Counted from the first letter of the stretch, positions 8,497-18,129 are shown. The stretch is 48,642 nt of DNA from Sanchytrium tribonematis (GCA_018985235.1 JADGIG010000016.1:1-48642); one strand, 5' to 3'. Numbers and translations are program-made. The notes: generated by a model from the letters alone, not told the origin.

Positions 8497-9986
8497 ATGG
8501 ACTCGGACGAAGATTTTTACTTTTCGGATCCAGATAGTCAATTTGCAAATGACGAAGGATTTGCAAATTCACCTCCAATGGATCAAGAAAAGGAGCATAA
8601 AACTTTAGATACTTACTTACCATATTCCTCTATAAGCTATCAAATTTGCAAATCAATTCAGCCACTATTACAACAATCCACTTCGACAGTCTCCCAGGTA
8701 TTAAATATATCAGAGGATTATGCAGCGATGCTCCTCCTCCAAAAAAAATTTAAAACGGAAGATTTAATTCAAGAAGCAGTTGGGGGTGAAATGCTTAAAG
8801 CATTAACAATCACAAATAAAAGGTCCTCAAGAAACAACTCCAAAATATGCAACATCTGTTATATAAATGATGTCGTTATAACTTTGTCATGTTCACACTA
8901 TGCTTGTGTAGATTGCATCAAGCATTTCATTAAATCTGGTTTGAATGAAAATACAATAGAGAAATTGACTTGCCTGGAAATGAATTGTGATTACTTCATG
9001 ACTCGCTCATTTATCAAAGAAGTAGACGAATTACTAATTCCCAAGTACGACCAACAATATTCGAACAAATTTATTGACGCATCATTGCAATTAAAATACT
9101 GTGTTAAATGTAATGCAATAATACAAATTAATACATCCCTTAATCTATACACCCAGTCCTCGATTATTCCAATTGTGACATGTGACAATTGTTCCACTCA
9201 ATTTTGTTTTAGCTGTTCGAAAGGCAATCATTTACCCATACCTTGTAGCCAATTAAAAAGGTGGCAAAAGAAGTGCATGGATGATAGTGAGACGGCTAAC
9301 TGGATTCATGCCAACACCAAAGAATGTTCCAAATGTAATAGTACGATCGAAAAGAATGGTGGCTGTAATCACATGGTTTGCAAACGATGCACTTATGAGT
9401 TTTGCTGGGTTTGTATGGGTCCTTGGTCGGAACACGGAACGCAGTGGTACAACTGTTCGAGATTTGAGGAAAATTCGTCTTTAGAGGCTAGAGACAATCA
9501 AGCAAAGTCAAGAGCTGCATTGGAACGCTATCTATTTTACTTTAATAGATACGCGAATCATGAACAATCGTTGAAATTAGACAAGGAACTTTATTTAAAG
9601 ACCGAACTCAAAATGGAAGAGATGCAAAAGCAATCAAATTTATCTTGGATTGATGTCCAATACATGAAGACAGCTGTGGATATACTCGGGAAATCAAGAA
9701 CCATTTTAAAGTACAATTATTTTAATTTAGATTTACATATGCGATGGCCTATTATCTCGCCAAATCGAATCAAACATATATATTTGAGGACAATCAAAGA
9801 GACCTAGAGATTGCTACGGAAAATTTGTCGGGTCTACTGGAGCAGCCAATTACGCAAGAAAAATGTCATGAATTGAGGCAGCAAGTGTTAGACAAAGCAA
9901 GTTATGTGAACGCCCGAGTAGATATTCTTCTAAAAGATACAGTTCAGGGGCTTTCCGAAAGTAGATGGGAGTTTAGGGTAGATTAA
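8497..9986 (+). CDS. Ariadne-type RBR E3 ubiquitin ligase (two exons)
   Basis: Exons 8497-9710 and 9731-9986 give 489 aa. After an acidic start come RING1 (from CNIC near residue 117), the in-between-RING zinc domain (CVKCNAIIQIN, CDNC, FCFSC) and RING2 with ECSKCNSTIEKNGGCNHMVC near 275-292. The Cys in GGCNHM is the thioester-forming catalytic residue of RBR ligases. The C-terminal Ariadne domain is split: exon 1 stops making sense after ILK, and removing a 20-nt intron restores LKFTYAMAYYLAKSNQ then FEDNQRDLEIATENLSGLLE. That matches the family's helical, autoinhibitory Ariadne domain. It lies 28 bp behind the ABCG gene on the same strand. Confidence 0.95.
9711..9730 (+). other. 20-nt intron in the RBR ligase gene
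   Basis: GTACAATTATTTTAATTTAG, phase 2 (AA|A). Branch-like TTAAT, A at -6. Removal restores the Ariadne domain across the junction (ILK to FTYAMAYYL). One of two 20-nt introns in the window. Confidence 0.93.
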
Positions 9987-9991
9987 TAAAT

Positions 9992-11042
9992 TTACTGCAG
10001 TCGATTTATTATTGCGCTTGTAAACTCTGTTGTAGTGGACTTACCGCCTAAATCACCAGTTAGTATTTTCTTATCAGCAATAGTATTCATAACAGCTTGC
10101 TCGACATTGTCGGCATAACTATCTAATTTCATGTGTCTCAACATCATAACTGCAGACAGCAATAAGGCTGTTGGATTCGCTTTGTTTTTAGACGCAATAT
10201 CCGGAGCTGTGCCTAAATAAACGTAGTATACCATGCACACTTTCAAAAATTGAAGCAGAGGTGCCAATATTTCCAGAAGGAGTCAGACCTAGACCTCCAA
10301 TTAATCCGGCGCATAAGTCAGATACAATATCACCATAAAGATTCGGCATTACCATAACTCGATCGGAAAAGTATTCAGGATTTGAGACAATTTGAAGTGC
10401 AGCTCTATCAATTAGCATACTTTCTAGTTGAATAGAAGGATATTTTTTGGAGATTTCCTCGCAAGATTCTAAAAACAAACCATCGCACAATTTCATAATA
10501 TTGGCTTTATGTACTACACAAACTTTGGGGCGTCCCATTTTCTTTGCGTACTCAAAGGCGTAAATTGCAACATTTTCGCTTGCTTGTCTTGTAATTAGTT
10601 TGATACTTTGAACCACACCTGGCACCACCTCATGTTCAATACCAGAGTATTCTCCTTCTGTATTTTCTCGAATCAAAACAGAATTGACATTTTTAAACTT
10701 TGTGGGATAGCCAGGAATAGAAACACACGGACGTACATTGGCGTAAAGGTCAAATGTTTTTCTAAGCAGTAAATTTAAACTCATATGTCCTTTTCCAACT
10801 GGAGTCTCTAATGGTCCTTTTAATGCAACCTTATTTTCATTGATTGATTTAACAGCTACTGGTGGAATTTCAGGTTTTCCAGTACTGGCATTAAATTGAG
10901 GTTCAATCTTCACTCTTTCCCATTCAATGGGAATTTGAGCAGCCTTAAAAATTTCAACTACGCTTGTGGATATTTCCGGACCAATACCATGTCCAGGAAT
11001 CAAGGTAACTTTGTGCATTCTACGTGAGATTTGCTTCAACAT
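9992..11042 (-). CDS. NAD-dependent isocitrate dehydrogenase, catalytic-type subunit (two exons)
   Basis: Exons, in transcript order, 11042-10232 and 10212-9992 give 343 aa. The enzyme oxidises isocitrate to 2-oxoglutarate with NAD in the mitochondrial TCA cycle. Isocitrate-binding signature [39 protein letters not shown] and [12 protein letters not shown] identify the catalytic (IDH3A/yeast IDH2) type: the regulatory subunit has a different Asp-poor YG motif. The frame is broken after FESVHG; removing a 19-nt intron restores [26 protein letters not shown] short basic N-terminus ([11 protein letters not shown]) may act in import. It converges on the RBR gene with 5 bp between stops. Confidence 0.96.
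10213..10231 (-). other. 19-nt intron in isocitrate dehydrogenase
   Basis: On the coding strand GTATACTACGTTTATTTAG, phase 1 (G|GC). Branch-like TTTAT, A at -6. Splicing rebuilds the invariant SVHGTAPDIA segment. Confidence 0.96.
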
Positions 11043-11076
11043 GTTTCTGCAATGCCCCGCTAAACAAGCTCATTTA

Positions 11077-11631
11077 TTATTTTTTATTAATATTGATGGT
11101 TTTATCATCCTTGTCTTCTTCCTCATTCTGATTTTGGCGAAGCTTTTCATGTAAAGATTTCCATTGCAAGTATTGATCAACATTTTGAATTTTTTCACCA
11201 TAAAAATCTGTCATCAAGGGCGATTGTTTTGTACTAAAGGATATGGAATTGTCAGGTGATGGATTAGAACGATACTTGGAAATGCTTGCATAAAAATCCT
11301 TATCCATTTCTGTTAAAAAAATTCCTTCGTCCTTTTTGATTCTCAACCACAGGGCTTCACCCAGAGAAGGCATTACCAAAGCAGTCGCAAAAGAGGACAT
11401 AAGCACTCCTGCTGACATAACAATCATAGGATCCAATCCCAGTATAAGTTCACTGGGTTTAAACACTAAATTACCAACATATTGTGCACTTGTGAAAAAT
11501 CCTATTGGTAAACCTAATCCAGTAAATAGTCTTCTTCTTAATTTTCGTTGTTCTTTAAGCAGAAAATACCGGCTCCAAACCTCATTCTGAGCAGGTTCTT
11601 TACATCTGTAAATTTTTGTCAGAAACGACAT
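11077..11631 (-). CDS. PAM17: Presequence translocase-associated motor subunit Pam17
   Basis: 184 aa from the preferred ATG. Family marks: a basic stretch LLKEQRKLRRRLFTGLGLPIGF leading into the first membrane segment, the loop ELILGLDPMIVMSAGV leading into the second, a glycine/small-residue helix, and the conserved ending MTDFYGEKIQNVDQYLQWKSL (yeast has PDYYGEKI-GS-x-KEY-x-QWL). Pam17 is an inner mitochondrial membrane protein of the TIM23 import motor and is typical of fungi. An upstream in-frame ATG at 11688 would overlap the start of the divergent PABA synthase, so 11631 is chosen; the two ATGs are then 20 bp apart. The tail is acidic and lysine-rich. Confidence 0.88.
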   Translation of the reverse strand: MSFLTKIYRCKEPAQNEVWSRYFLLKEQRKLRRRLFTGLGLPIGFFTSAQYVGNLVFKPSELILGLDPMIVMSAGVLMSSFATALVMPSLGEALWLRIKKDEGIFLTEMDKDFYASISKYRSNPSPDNSISFSTKQSPLMTDFYGEKIQNVDQYLQWKSLHEKLRQNQNEEEDKDDKTININKK

Positions 11632-11651
11632 CACAAGGAGATTGTACAAAA

Positions 11652-13619
11652 ATGATATTACTAATCGATCATTTCGATTCCTACACATATAACATTATTG
11701 GACTTTGTCATTTGCTCAATGTTGAGACCAAAGTGACTCAATGCGTAAAAATTTCGCAGCATAATTTGGACTTCAAAATTTTTGACGGTGTGATAATATC
11801 TCCTGGGTATGGCCATCCAAATAGCTGTCAATGCAGGTTCATCTTGGAATTAGGCATTCCTATTCTGGGTATTTGTTTGGGATTTCAACTAATATGCATG
11901 CATTTTGGCTTGGAAATTGTCACATTCCAGGATTGCAAGCATGGCACCATAGCACCAATTTCGTTAAATGATCATGGTGAAAAAAGTCGCATTTACAAAG
12001 ATATACCCAAAAAATTTAATTCTGTTGTATACAATTCCTTACATGCTGTCGGATATTCAGATAATATGCGCCCACTTGCTTTCAGTAATGATATTTTGAT
12101 GGCAGTAGAAGTCAAAAGGAAAGAAATATTTGGGGTTCAATATCATCCTGAGTCTATACTGTCAGAGTTTGGGATTCAATTATTTAAGAACTTCTTTAGT
12201 ATCTGTCGAATTCATGTAAAAGAAAGTTTAACAAAACTAAAAACTATCCAGAATTTTGAACTGAAAAGCTTAGGTCTATATAAAATTCGACACAATAACA
12301 AAATTGAAGACTTGGCTTTTTCTCTATTCGAGTCCGATTACTCAAACGACTTGGGTTTGTTTATTAGTCCATGGGACCAAAAGTCATACTTTCTGGCAAA
12401 ATTATCTAATTGCATTTTGTTCAGTTACAATTATGGTAATTTGACCATAAAGTTTGAAAGAAAATTGTTCAACTCGCACTCTAGCATTCTTAATTTGATG
12501 TGTAGAGGTACTTCCGCAAAACAAATTGATGAAGAAGTTACAATTAAGGTTCAAAATATTGATTTGTTTAGATTTATATCAAATTTGACTGAAGTAATGC
12601 CTATATACTCTAAATTGATCTTGCTGATAGATTACGAGATCAAAGAATTTTGCTTAGAAAATTACACTTCAAATGAACATGGGAATTGTACATTATTTTT
12701 AGCAATGGAATATCAAATTGTTGATAATCAGCATATGTATAGCACTCAGAATTTCCAACAAATGCCTCAAATCATTGATTTTTCCTGCAACAACAATCAT
12801 GGGATCACTTTTGAAAGCATGTCAAAAGCAGAGTATATCAAAAAAGTTGAACTGTGTCAAAATTTTATAAGACAAGGTGAATCTTACGAATTGAACTTCA
12901 CAGTTCCATGTACTTCAAAATTTAACAAGTCGGACAACACTGAACTTTTTAGAGTTTTCAAATGTATGTATTTGAGAAACCCAGCTCCTTATTCTGTCTT
13001 TTTTAATTTGGAAACCACCTGTGTCTTCTGTTTATCACCCGAAAAATTTATTGATATTGTGGAAGACACCGTGACAATGAAACCCATCAAAGGTACTATG
13101 GCAAGGTCCGGAAATAATGACGCGCAAGAAATTTCAAATTTAAAGAATTCTAGCAAGGATGTTTCGGAGAATTTAATGATTGTTGACCTAATTCGGAATG
13201 ACCTAACCAAAATTTGTATTCCCAACTCGGTTTATTGCCCGAAGTTGATGGAAATTGAATCATTTAGTAGCGTTCATCAAATGGTTTCCACAGTTTGTGG
13301 CATTCAGCAAACTACAATCGGAGAAATATTGAAGCATGTGTTTCCACCTGGGTCTATGACAGGATCACCTAAAAAACGAACCGTTGAAATCCTTGACAAA
13401 CTCGAATCTAGTAGAGGCTTGTATTCCGGTACGATTGGAATTATGCAACCAGAAAATTGCAGTTTTAATGTGGTCATTCGCACAGCGATCTTGGATAAAA
13501 AGAAGAGTACTCTAACAGTCGGAGCAGGGGGAGCTATAACCATACAGTCTGATCCGGAAATGGAGTATTTAGAAATGCTTTTAAAAGCCAAGTCAGTTTT
13601 TGATACAATTTGTAACTAG
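11652..13619 (+). CDS. ABZ1: Fused aminodeoxychorismate (PABA) synthase
   Basis: 655 aa bifunctional enzyme. The N-terminal class I glutamine amidotransferase half has nucleophile Cys in LGICLGFQL near residue 72 and the His-Glu pair in VQYHPES near 164, and supplies ammonia. The C-terminal chorismate-using half carries PIKGT near 477, DLIRNDL, PPGSMTGSPKKRTVEILD and GAGGAITIQSDPE. The Lys of PIKGT separates aminodeoxychorismate synthase from anthranilate synthase, which has Ala there. The product feeds p-aminobenzoate and folate synthesis, so the organism probably makes its own folate. The PabA-PabB fusion is the fungal/plant arrangement. An in-frame TTG upstream is ignored; ATG 11652 gives the normal start MILLIDHFDSYT. 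Confidence 0.95.
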   Translation: MILLIDHFDSYTYNIIGLCHLLNVETKVTQCVKISQHNLDFKIFDGVIISPGYGHPNSCQCRFILELGIPILGICLGFQLICMHFGLEIVTFQDCKHGTIAPISLNDHGEKSRIYKDIPKKFNSVVYNSLHAVGYSDNMRPLAFSNDILMAVEVKRKEIFGVQYHPESILSEFGIQLFKNFFSICRIHVKESLTKLKTIQNFELKSLGLYKIRHNNKIEDLAFSLFESDYSNDLGLFISPWDQKSYFLAKLSNCILFSYNYGNLTIKFERKLFNSHSSILNLMCRGTSAKQIDEEVTIKVQNIDLFRFISNLTEVMPIYSKLILLIDYEIKEFCLENYTSNEHGNCTLFLAMEYQIVDNQHMYSTQNFQQMPQIIDFSCNNNHGITFESMSKAEYIKKVELCQNFIRQGESYELNFTVPCTSKFNKSDNTELFRVFKCMYLRNPAPYSVFFNLETTCVFCLSPEKFIDIVEDTVTMKPIKGTMARSGNNDAQEISNLKNSSKDVSENLMIVDLIRNDLTKICIPNSVYCPKLMEIESFSSVHQMVSTVCGIQQTTIGEILKHVFPPGSMTGSPKKRTVEILDKLESSRGLYSGTIGIMQPENCSFNVVIRTAILDKKKSTLTVGAGGAITIQSDPEMEYLEMLLKAKSVFDTICN

Positions 13620-13634
13620 ACTTCGTTTTGAAAC

Positions 13635-14270
13635 ATGGAGACTTTTATCAATCACCCAAACTGCAAAAATGTGGATGTCCTTTATCAATTTTTAAAGCAA
13701 TATTTAAATGCCGATTCAAAAGATGAATTTGACTACTATGGCAATTCCGGAAAAATAGTGAGGTGGAAAAATGATGTGTTGCTTCTAATTGGGCAACCTG
13801 TCAAAACAATCAATGTCAGCTCATCTACTTTATCAGCTATTACTGAAAAAGCCAATTCTTTGGAAAAATCAAGCCTGGACAATTTATTGAGGAGTAATCG
13901 TGATATTTTTGAAAATATTACGAAATCAATCAATTTGGAATCAATTGTTCTATCGAGGAATGGAGACGAGACTCTCAAAGACTTTCCTAAATCCTCTTTA
14001 GGGTTTAATGATTCTGATCCGCTATTTATCAATAAGCACCCTCTTGAGGATGGAGGCATGATTATGGGCCCGAATCATTCAATTTTTCAAAGTGATAGAG
14101 CTAGAGAAATACCTGAAGGTTATTTGTCCCCTTTATCAGTTCCTCCAGGTGCAAAATTTGATCCAATTTTCCCGAATGACAGTTCGTTAGGCCGAAATTT
14201 TAAAAGATCTGGAGAACCTAACTCCGATCACTTCAAACCGCCAAATAACCTCGGTAATTTCGACATTTGA
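13635..14270 (+). CDS. Proteasome inhibitor/assembly regulator PI31-like
   Basis: 211 aa. The N-terminal part (about 1-60) fits the FP (Fbxo7/PI31) domain only loosely. The C-terminal half has the diagnostic proline/glycine-rich PI31 tail: GGMIMGPNHSIF, then VPPGAKFDPIFP, then EPNSDHFKPPNNLGNFDI, in the same order and spacing as in animal and plant PI31. The tail binds 20S proteasome active sites, and the protein also helps move or assemble proteasomes. It starts 15 bp after the PABA synthase stop on the same strand, so both probably share a very short intergenic region rather than an operon. Confidence 0.88.
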   Translation: METFINHPNCKNVDVLYQFLKQYLNADSKDEFDYYGNSGKIVRWKNDVLLLIGQPVKTINVSSSTLSAITEKANSLEKSSLDNLLRSNRDIFENITKSINLESIVLSRNGDETLKDFPKSSLGFNDSDPLFINKHPLEDGGMIMGPNHSIFQSDRAREIPEGYLSPLSVPPGAKFDPIFPNDSSLGRNFKRSGEPNSDHFKPPNNLGNFDI

Positions 14271-14294
14271 GTTTTTTTATTTATGATTAATAAA

Positions 14295-14882
14295 CTAGTA
14301 TAACAATCCTTTGGTAGAAGGCATATCATTATGAATGATTGTGACTGCAGCCCTTAAGGCAAGCCCAAAAGCTTTAAAAGTTGATTCTGCCATATGGTGA
14401 TGGTTGCTTCCTTTTAGTTGGTCAACATGAATTGTGATTTGAGCAGCATTTGCAAAACTGTTGAAAAAATGAGGAATCATTTCTGTACTTAAATCACCCA
14501 CTTTTTCATTAGTCATAAGCAAAGAAACATGACTGGAGGCTCTTCCGCTAAGATCCAGAACTACCCGACTCAAGCTTTCGTCTAACGGACAGGTTGCGCT
14601 TCCGAAACGTTGAATGCCTTTCCCATCTCCTAAGGCATCCTTAAATACCTTACCAAGACTAATGGCGACGTCTTCTACAGTATGGTGATCATCTATTTGA
14701 ATATCGCCACGGCACAATACAAAAAAGAAGAATCTACCGTGTTTTCGGGTTTGATCGAGCATGTGATCAAAAAAATGCACACCAGTTGATATTTGAGATT
14801 CTTTGCTACTGTCATCCAAATCTAGTGCCACTTCAATACTAGTTTCTTTCGTATCTCTTTTAAGAGTTGCATTTCGTGTCAT
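14295..14882 (-). CDS. HIS3: Imidazoleglycerol-phosphate dehydratase (histidine biosynthesis)
   Basis: 195 aa, the normal length of the single-domain fungal enzyme. It dehydrates imidazole glycerol phosphate to imidazole acetol phosphate, the sixth step of histidine synthesis. Metal-binding motifs IDDHHTVED and SNHHHMAES are both present, as is FFDHML. The stretch after FFDHML (TRKHGRFFFFVLCRGD) departs from the usual AKHGGWSL pattern while keeping length. Start: the upstream TTG at 14906 is ignored; ATG 14882 gives MTRNATLKRDTKET, typical of the family. It is head-to-head with the ubiquitin-eS31 gene (92 bp), which carries ATTGGCGC and CACGTG motifs. Confidence 0.95.
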   Translation of the reverse strand: MTRNATLKRDTKETSIEVALDLDDSSKESQISTGVHFFDHMLDQTRKHGRFFFFVLCRGDIQIDDHHTVEDVAISLGKVFKDALGDGKGIQRFGSATCPLDESLSRVVLDLSGRASSHVSLLMTNEKVGDLSTEMIPHFFNSFANAAQITIHVDQLKGSNHHHMAESTFKAFGLALRAAVTIIHNDMPSTKGLLY

Positions 14883-14912
14883 TTTTAGGGAGTAATAATG
14901 AGACAATTTTTA

Positions 14913-14968
14913 ATTGGCGCACAACACGTGTAATTTTGTTGATTTCTGAGAAGTTTCAAATTATATAA
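14913..14968. promoter_or_regulatory. Divergent HIS3 / ubiquitin-eS31 promoter elements
   Basis: The 92-bp spacer between the two ATGs holds ATTGGCGC (14913-14920, E2F/MBF-like), an E-box CACGTG (14925-14930) and a TATA-like TATATAA (14962-14968). The TATA-like box is only 7 bp from the eS31 ATG, too close for a classical TATA box feeding a start 25-30 bp downstream unless the leader is absent. Roles are inferred from motif likeness only. Confidence 0.35.
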
Positions 14969-15433
<465 letters not shown>

Positions 15434-15540
15434 ACAAAACTTGATTCTTTATTACTTTATTGGGTATCTATATGTGAGACTCATAAATTGTGATTATTCC
15501 AAAAAATATAAACACTAAGCCTCCAACTATTGAAACTAAA

Positions 15541-16395
15541 TTAGTTTTGATTACTAGTTTTAGCTGATATTCTTTGCGCTACAGCATTTCCAAAGGCAAT
15601 AGCAAGTATTGTACAGAGAGCGTGTCCCAAAATAGAGCCTAACACAACAGGGAATAACCCACCACTTGCGCCAAGGGCAATAGTTGATAGCTGGCTTCGG
15701 TCGCCCCACTCTGCTAGAAAAATCATGGTAAATGATTGTATCAATATTGGCGGAATACCACATATTATCAAAAATTTTGATCTTCCAGAAGGATGTAGTT
15801 TACTCTCACCAGAATCCAAGTTATCTTCGTCGAGTTCTTCTTTTGCTTCCTCGTATTCTGCTTTGATCTTATCTGAGCCCCTCTCGTTAATCATCAAGAT
15901 ACCAAATATTATCAATACGACACCGGCTATTATTGCAACAATCTGAGTATGAATTAAGTTGGGAACTAAATGACCCAAAAAGGCAGAAATCAATGTCATT
16001 AATGTCATAGCCAACATATTCGCTGTAACTATAATCCACTTCGGATGCCTCATACCCAAAATTGCACACAAAAAGAAAGTCTTGTCTCCAATCTCACTCA
16101 AAAAAACACTTCCTAGCGATATCCATACGAATTTCATATTATAAAAATTGGGAAGAGATTGTATTTCTTCTGCTGCTTCCTCCAAGATTTCATTATTTTC
16201 TTTTAGAGAATCTTGCTTATTTGCAATATCAAAATTTTTGATTATAATTGCGAGGAGTTTCTTTTGCTCTTGATCCAACTTTATATAAAATTCTTCTAAG
16301 TCTTTCCTTGTCCAGCTGGGTATACCAATTTTCTTACTCTCGGTGCCTGATAAACTTGTAAGAAGTATAAAATGGAAAAAAATATTCAGTTTCAT
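15541..16395 (-). CDS. GDT1: Golgi/ER Mn2+/Ca2+-proton exchanger, Gdt1/TMEM165 family
   Basis: 284 aa with an N-terminal signal peptide (MKLNIFFHFILLTSLSG). A lumenal segment of about 70 residues follows, then six membrane helices in two homologous sets of three. Each set carries the family signature E-x-G-D-K/R-T/S: EIGDKTFF near residue 101 and EWGDRSQL near 230. The acidic residues bind the ion. Between the sets is an acidic cytosolic loop (EEAKEELDEDNLDSGE). Gdt1 and TMEM165 supply Mn2+ to Golgi glycosyltransferases, so this gene links to the N-glycosylation gene STT3 about 4 kb away by pathway, not by operon. Confidence 0.95.
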   Translation of the reverse strand: MKLNIFFHFILLTSLSGTESKKIGIPSWTRKDLEEFYIKLDQEQKKLLAIIIKNFDIANKQDSLKENNEILEEAAEEIQSLPNFYNMKFVWISLGSVFLSEIGDKTFFLCAILGMRHPKWIIVTANMLAMTLMTLISAFLGHLVPNLIHTQIVAIIAGVVLIIFGILMINERGSDKIKAEYEEAKEELDEDNLDSGESKLHPSGRSKFLIICGIPPILIQSFTMIFLAEWGDRSQLSTIALGASGGLFPVVLGSILGHALCTILAIAFGNAVAQRISAKTSNQN

Positions 16396-16469
16396 ACATC
16401 TCCAAAAGGCTTGAAAAGCTATATAGATTGGTTTATTACGAAGAAAGAATATTTAATTGTTCAATTATA

Positions 16470-17672
16470 CTACCAGTGTCGAAAATACGCTTGTCCCACT
16501 GTTTCGATACGTCGAATTTTTTGCACAATTTTAGATTTAATTTGTTGTGATGTTTGCTTAATCATTTCTTTGAAACTATGATTTGATTTGCGTTCATCAT
16601 CTGATTCTACAAAATCACTCCAAACCATTATATTAGGTTTTTTTATCAAGTCATTTGGAGATTGATGGTCATTTCTTAAACATGCAAAGAGATTCCACAA
16701 CTGACCTCTCAAAAGTGCCATTTGCTCATCGAAAATATCATCATCAAACTCTGAGTCAATGGAGAATAAATGATGGAGACTGTCTTTGGTGTCCCTCCAC
16801 CATACATCTTTTTCCAGAATTGATAAGACATGAGATTTTATATCAGGCAAAAAAGGTATATTGGCAATCGGTAGATACGCCCAGCCATAAGGGTAACTGC
16901 GAATGAAATCAGGATGTTTATAAGGAAATGCGAGTCCGTTATCGATTGCTGCTAAAAAAACGCTATTTGATTCCAATTTGAGTAGCCAATTATCGAACCC
17001 TCTATCGGTATTTCTTATAACATAGTCCAGTATGACCATTTTTTGAAACTGAATTAAAAAGGATTCTAGCATCTCTTTTGACCAGATATCATTAATGGGT
17101 AAAGGTTCATCAGAATCACTTTCATCAGGCTCAAGGATGGTCATTTCGAGCCTGTTGGTTATAACCGAAAGGTCTGGAAGGGGATACTGTCTTAAAAAAA
17201 TATTGGCGCTTTGAAATCCTTCAACAAAGTATTGCATAGACCCAACTTTAGGCTCAAGATGATAGTCCCACTCATTATTATTAGTTCTGGAAGGGTCAGG
17301 GAGAATTTTGTAATGAAATGAAGGTGATGCGAATTGCATCACTAATGTGGTAGGAACTATATTTAATCCCAAACGCGAATCTAATAAACTAGCTCCCGCT
17401 TCACTCAAGTATCCAATATTAAGTATCAAACCTTCTCTGCCAAAGCAACACCATAAAAATGTTCTGTGTAGGAACTTAAGCCATTTTGGATTGTTGGTGC
17501 TATAAGGCTCCTCATCTTTTGGCTTGAATATCCCCAACATTTTGTGTTCCACGTTTCTGCAAAAGTAACTACCACTTGACCCTTGACTGACTAATATAGG
17601 ATATATTCCATTTCTTATGGCATGATTGGTCTCTTCTTGATATTGTAATAAAATTTCCTGATTTCCATACAT
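16470..17672 (-). CDS. LSB6: Type II phosphatidylinositol 4-kinase
   Basis: 400 aa. It makes PI4P on endosomal and Golgi membranes. Visible motifs: glycine loop SQGSSGSYFCRN, the family IFKPKDEEPY (with the ATP-contacting Lys), a Cys pair WCCFGREG equivalent to the palmitoylated CCPCC region, catalytic loop VIRNTDRGFDNWLLKL, and the activation-loop AIDNGLAFPYKHPD. The C-terminal tail is basic. An ATG 17 codons upstream (17723) would overlap the end of the homeodomain gene; ATG 17672 avoids overlap and still precedes all conserved sequence. It lies 28 bp behind the homeodomain gene on the same strand. Confidence 0.94.
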   Translation of the reverse strand: MYGNQEILLQYQEETNHAIRNGIYPILVSQGSSGSYFCRNVEHKMLGIFKPKDEEPYSTNNPKWLKFLHRTFLWCCFGREGLILNIGYLSEAGASLLDSRLGLNIVPTTLVMQFASPSFHYKILPDPSRTNNNEWDYHLEPKVGSMQYFVEGFQSANIFLRQYPLPDLSVITNRLEMTILEPDESDSDEPLPINDIWSKEMLESFLIQFQKMVILDYVIRNTDRGFDNWLLKLESNSVFLAAIDNGLAFPYKHPDFIRSYPYGWAYLPIANIPFLPDIKSHVLSILEKDVWWRDTKDSLHHLFSIDSEFDDDIFDEQMALLRGQLWNLFACLRNDHQSPNDLIKKPNIMVWSDFVESDDERKSNHSFKEMIKQTSQQIKSKIVQKIRRIETVGQAYFRHW

Positions 17673-17700
17673 GTTTCGAAAAATAAACTTTTTATTAAAT

Positions 17701-18111
17701 TCAGTCCTCACCGAGACTGTCATCGTCTTCTGGCAAAATAGTTTTAATAAACTCTTGGAGTTCCAAAATACGGTGTCGCACTGCTTCCAACATTTCTACG
17801 CTGGGCTCCGAAGGTGGTGAGTGTATGTTGATAATTTCACCATTTTCCAGTTGAATAGTTGGTTGTAAAATGTGGTCTGGTATATCTACGCATTTGACCT
17901 TAGATAATTCTTTTTCCAGTGCAAGTCTACGATATTTTGCTCGACGGTTATTAAACCAAATCCTAATTTTGTCACGATGAACATCATATTTTTCACTTAG
18001 CTGAGAGATTAAATCACTTTCCGGTGTACCATTTGTTGATTGAAAAACTTTTTCTAACTGACGAATGACCTCATCCGGTAATTTATTTCGCTTCTTACGG
18101 GAATCCAACAT
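17701..18111 (-). CDS. Homeodomain transcription factor with Asn at position 50
   Basis: 136 aa with one typical-length homeodomain (about residues 5-64) at the very N-terminus and a short acidic C-terminal region. Helix 3 reads DKIRIWFNNRRAKYRR. The invariant Trp48, Phe49, Asn51 and Arg53 are present. Position 50, which sets base preference next to the TAAT core and is usually Gln, Lys, Ser or Ile, is Asn. The rest (ILELQEFIKTILPEDDD) may be a short coiled or activation segment. It is presumably a nuclear DNA-binding regulator; targets are unknown. A perfect inverted repeat sits 1 bp before the ATG. Confidence 0.92.
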   Translation of the reverse strand: MLDSRKKRNKLPDEVIRQLEKVFQSTNGTPESDLISQLSEKYDVHRDKIRIWFNNRRAKYRRLALEKELSKVKCVDIPDHILQPTIQLENGEIINIHSPPSEPSVEMLEAVRHRILELQEFIKTILPEDDDSLGED

Positions 18112-18112
18112 A

Positions 18113-18129
18113 AGTTACACGGGGTAACT
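18113..18129. repeat. Inverted repeat abutting the homeodomain gene start
   Basis: AGTTAC and GTAACT form perfect 6-nt arms around a 5-nt spacer, starting 1 bp upstream of the homeodomain ATG (minus strand). Its position would suit a dimeric regulator or an RNA hairpin at the mRNA 5' end. The short arms could arise by chance. Confidence 0.4.

Noticed and set aside
12989-13591. Long antisense frames inside PABA synthase, and similar ones inside XMAP215, ABCG and IleRS
   Set aside because: They mirror strongly coding sequence on the other strand and resemble nothing known.
11652-13619. Anthranilate synthase as identity of the chorismate enzyme
   Set aside because: PIKGT rather than PIAGT, and the amidotransferase-first fusion, fit aminodeoxychorismate synthase.
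11652-14270. Operon-like clustering of PABA synthase and PI31, or of metabolic genes generally
   Set aside because: Functions are unrelated and spacing is short everywhere; compactness explains it.
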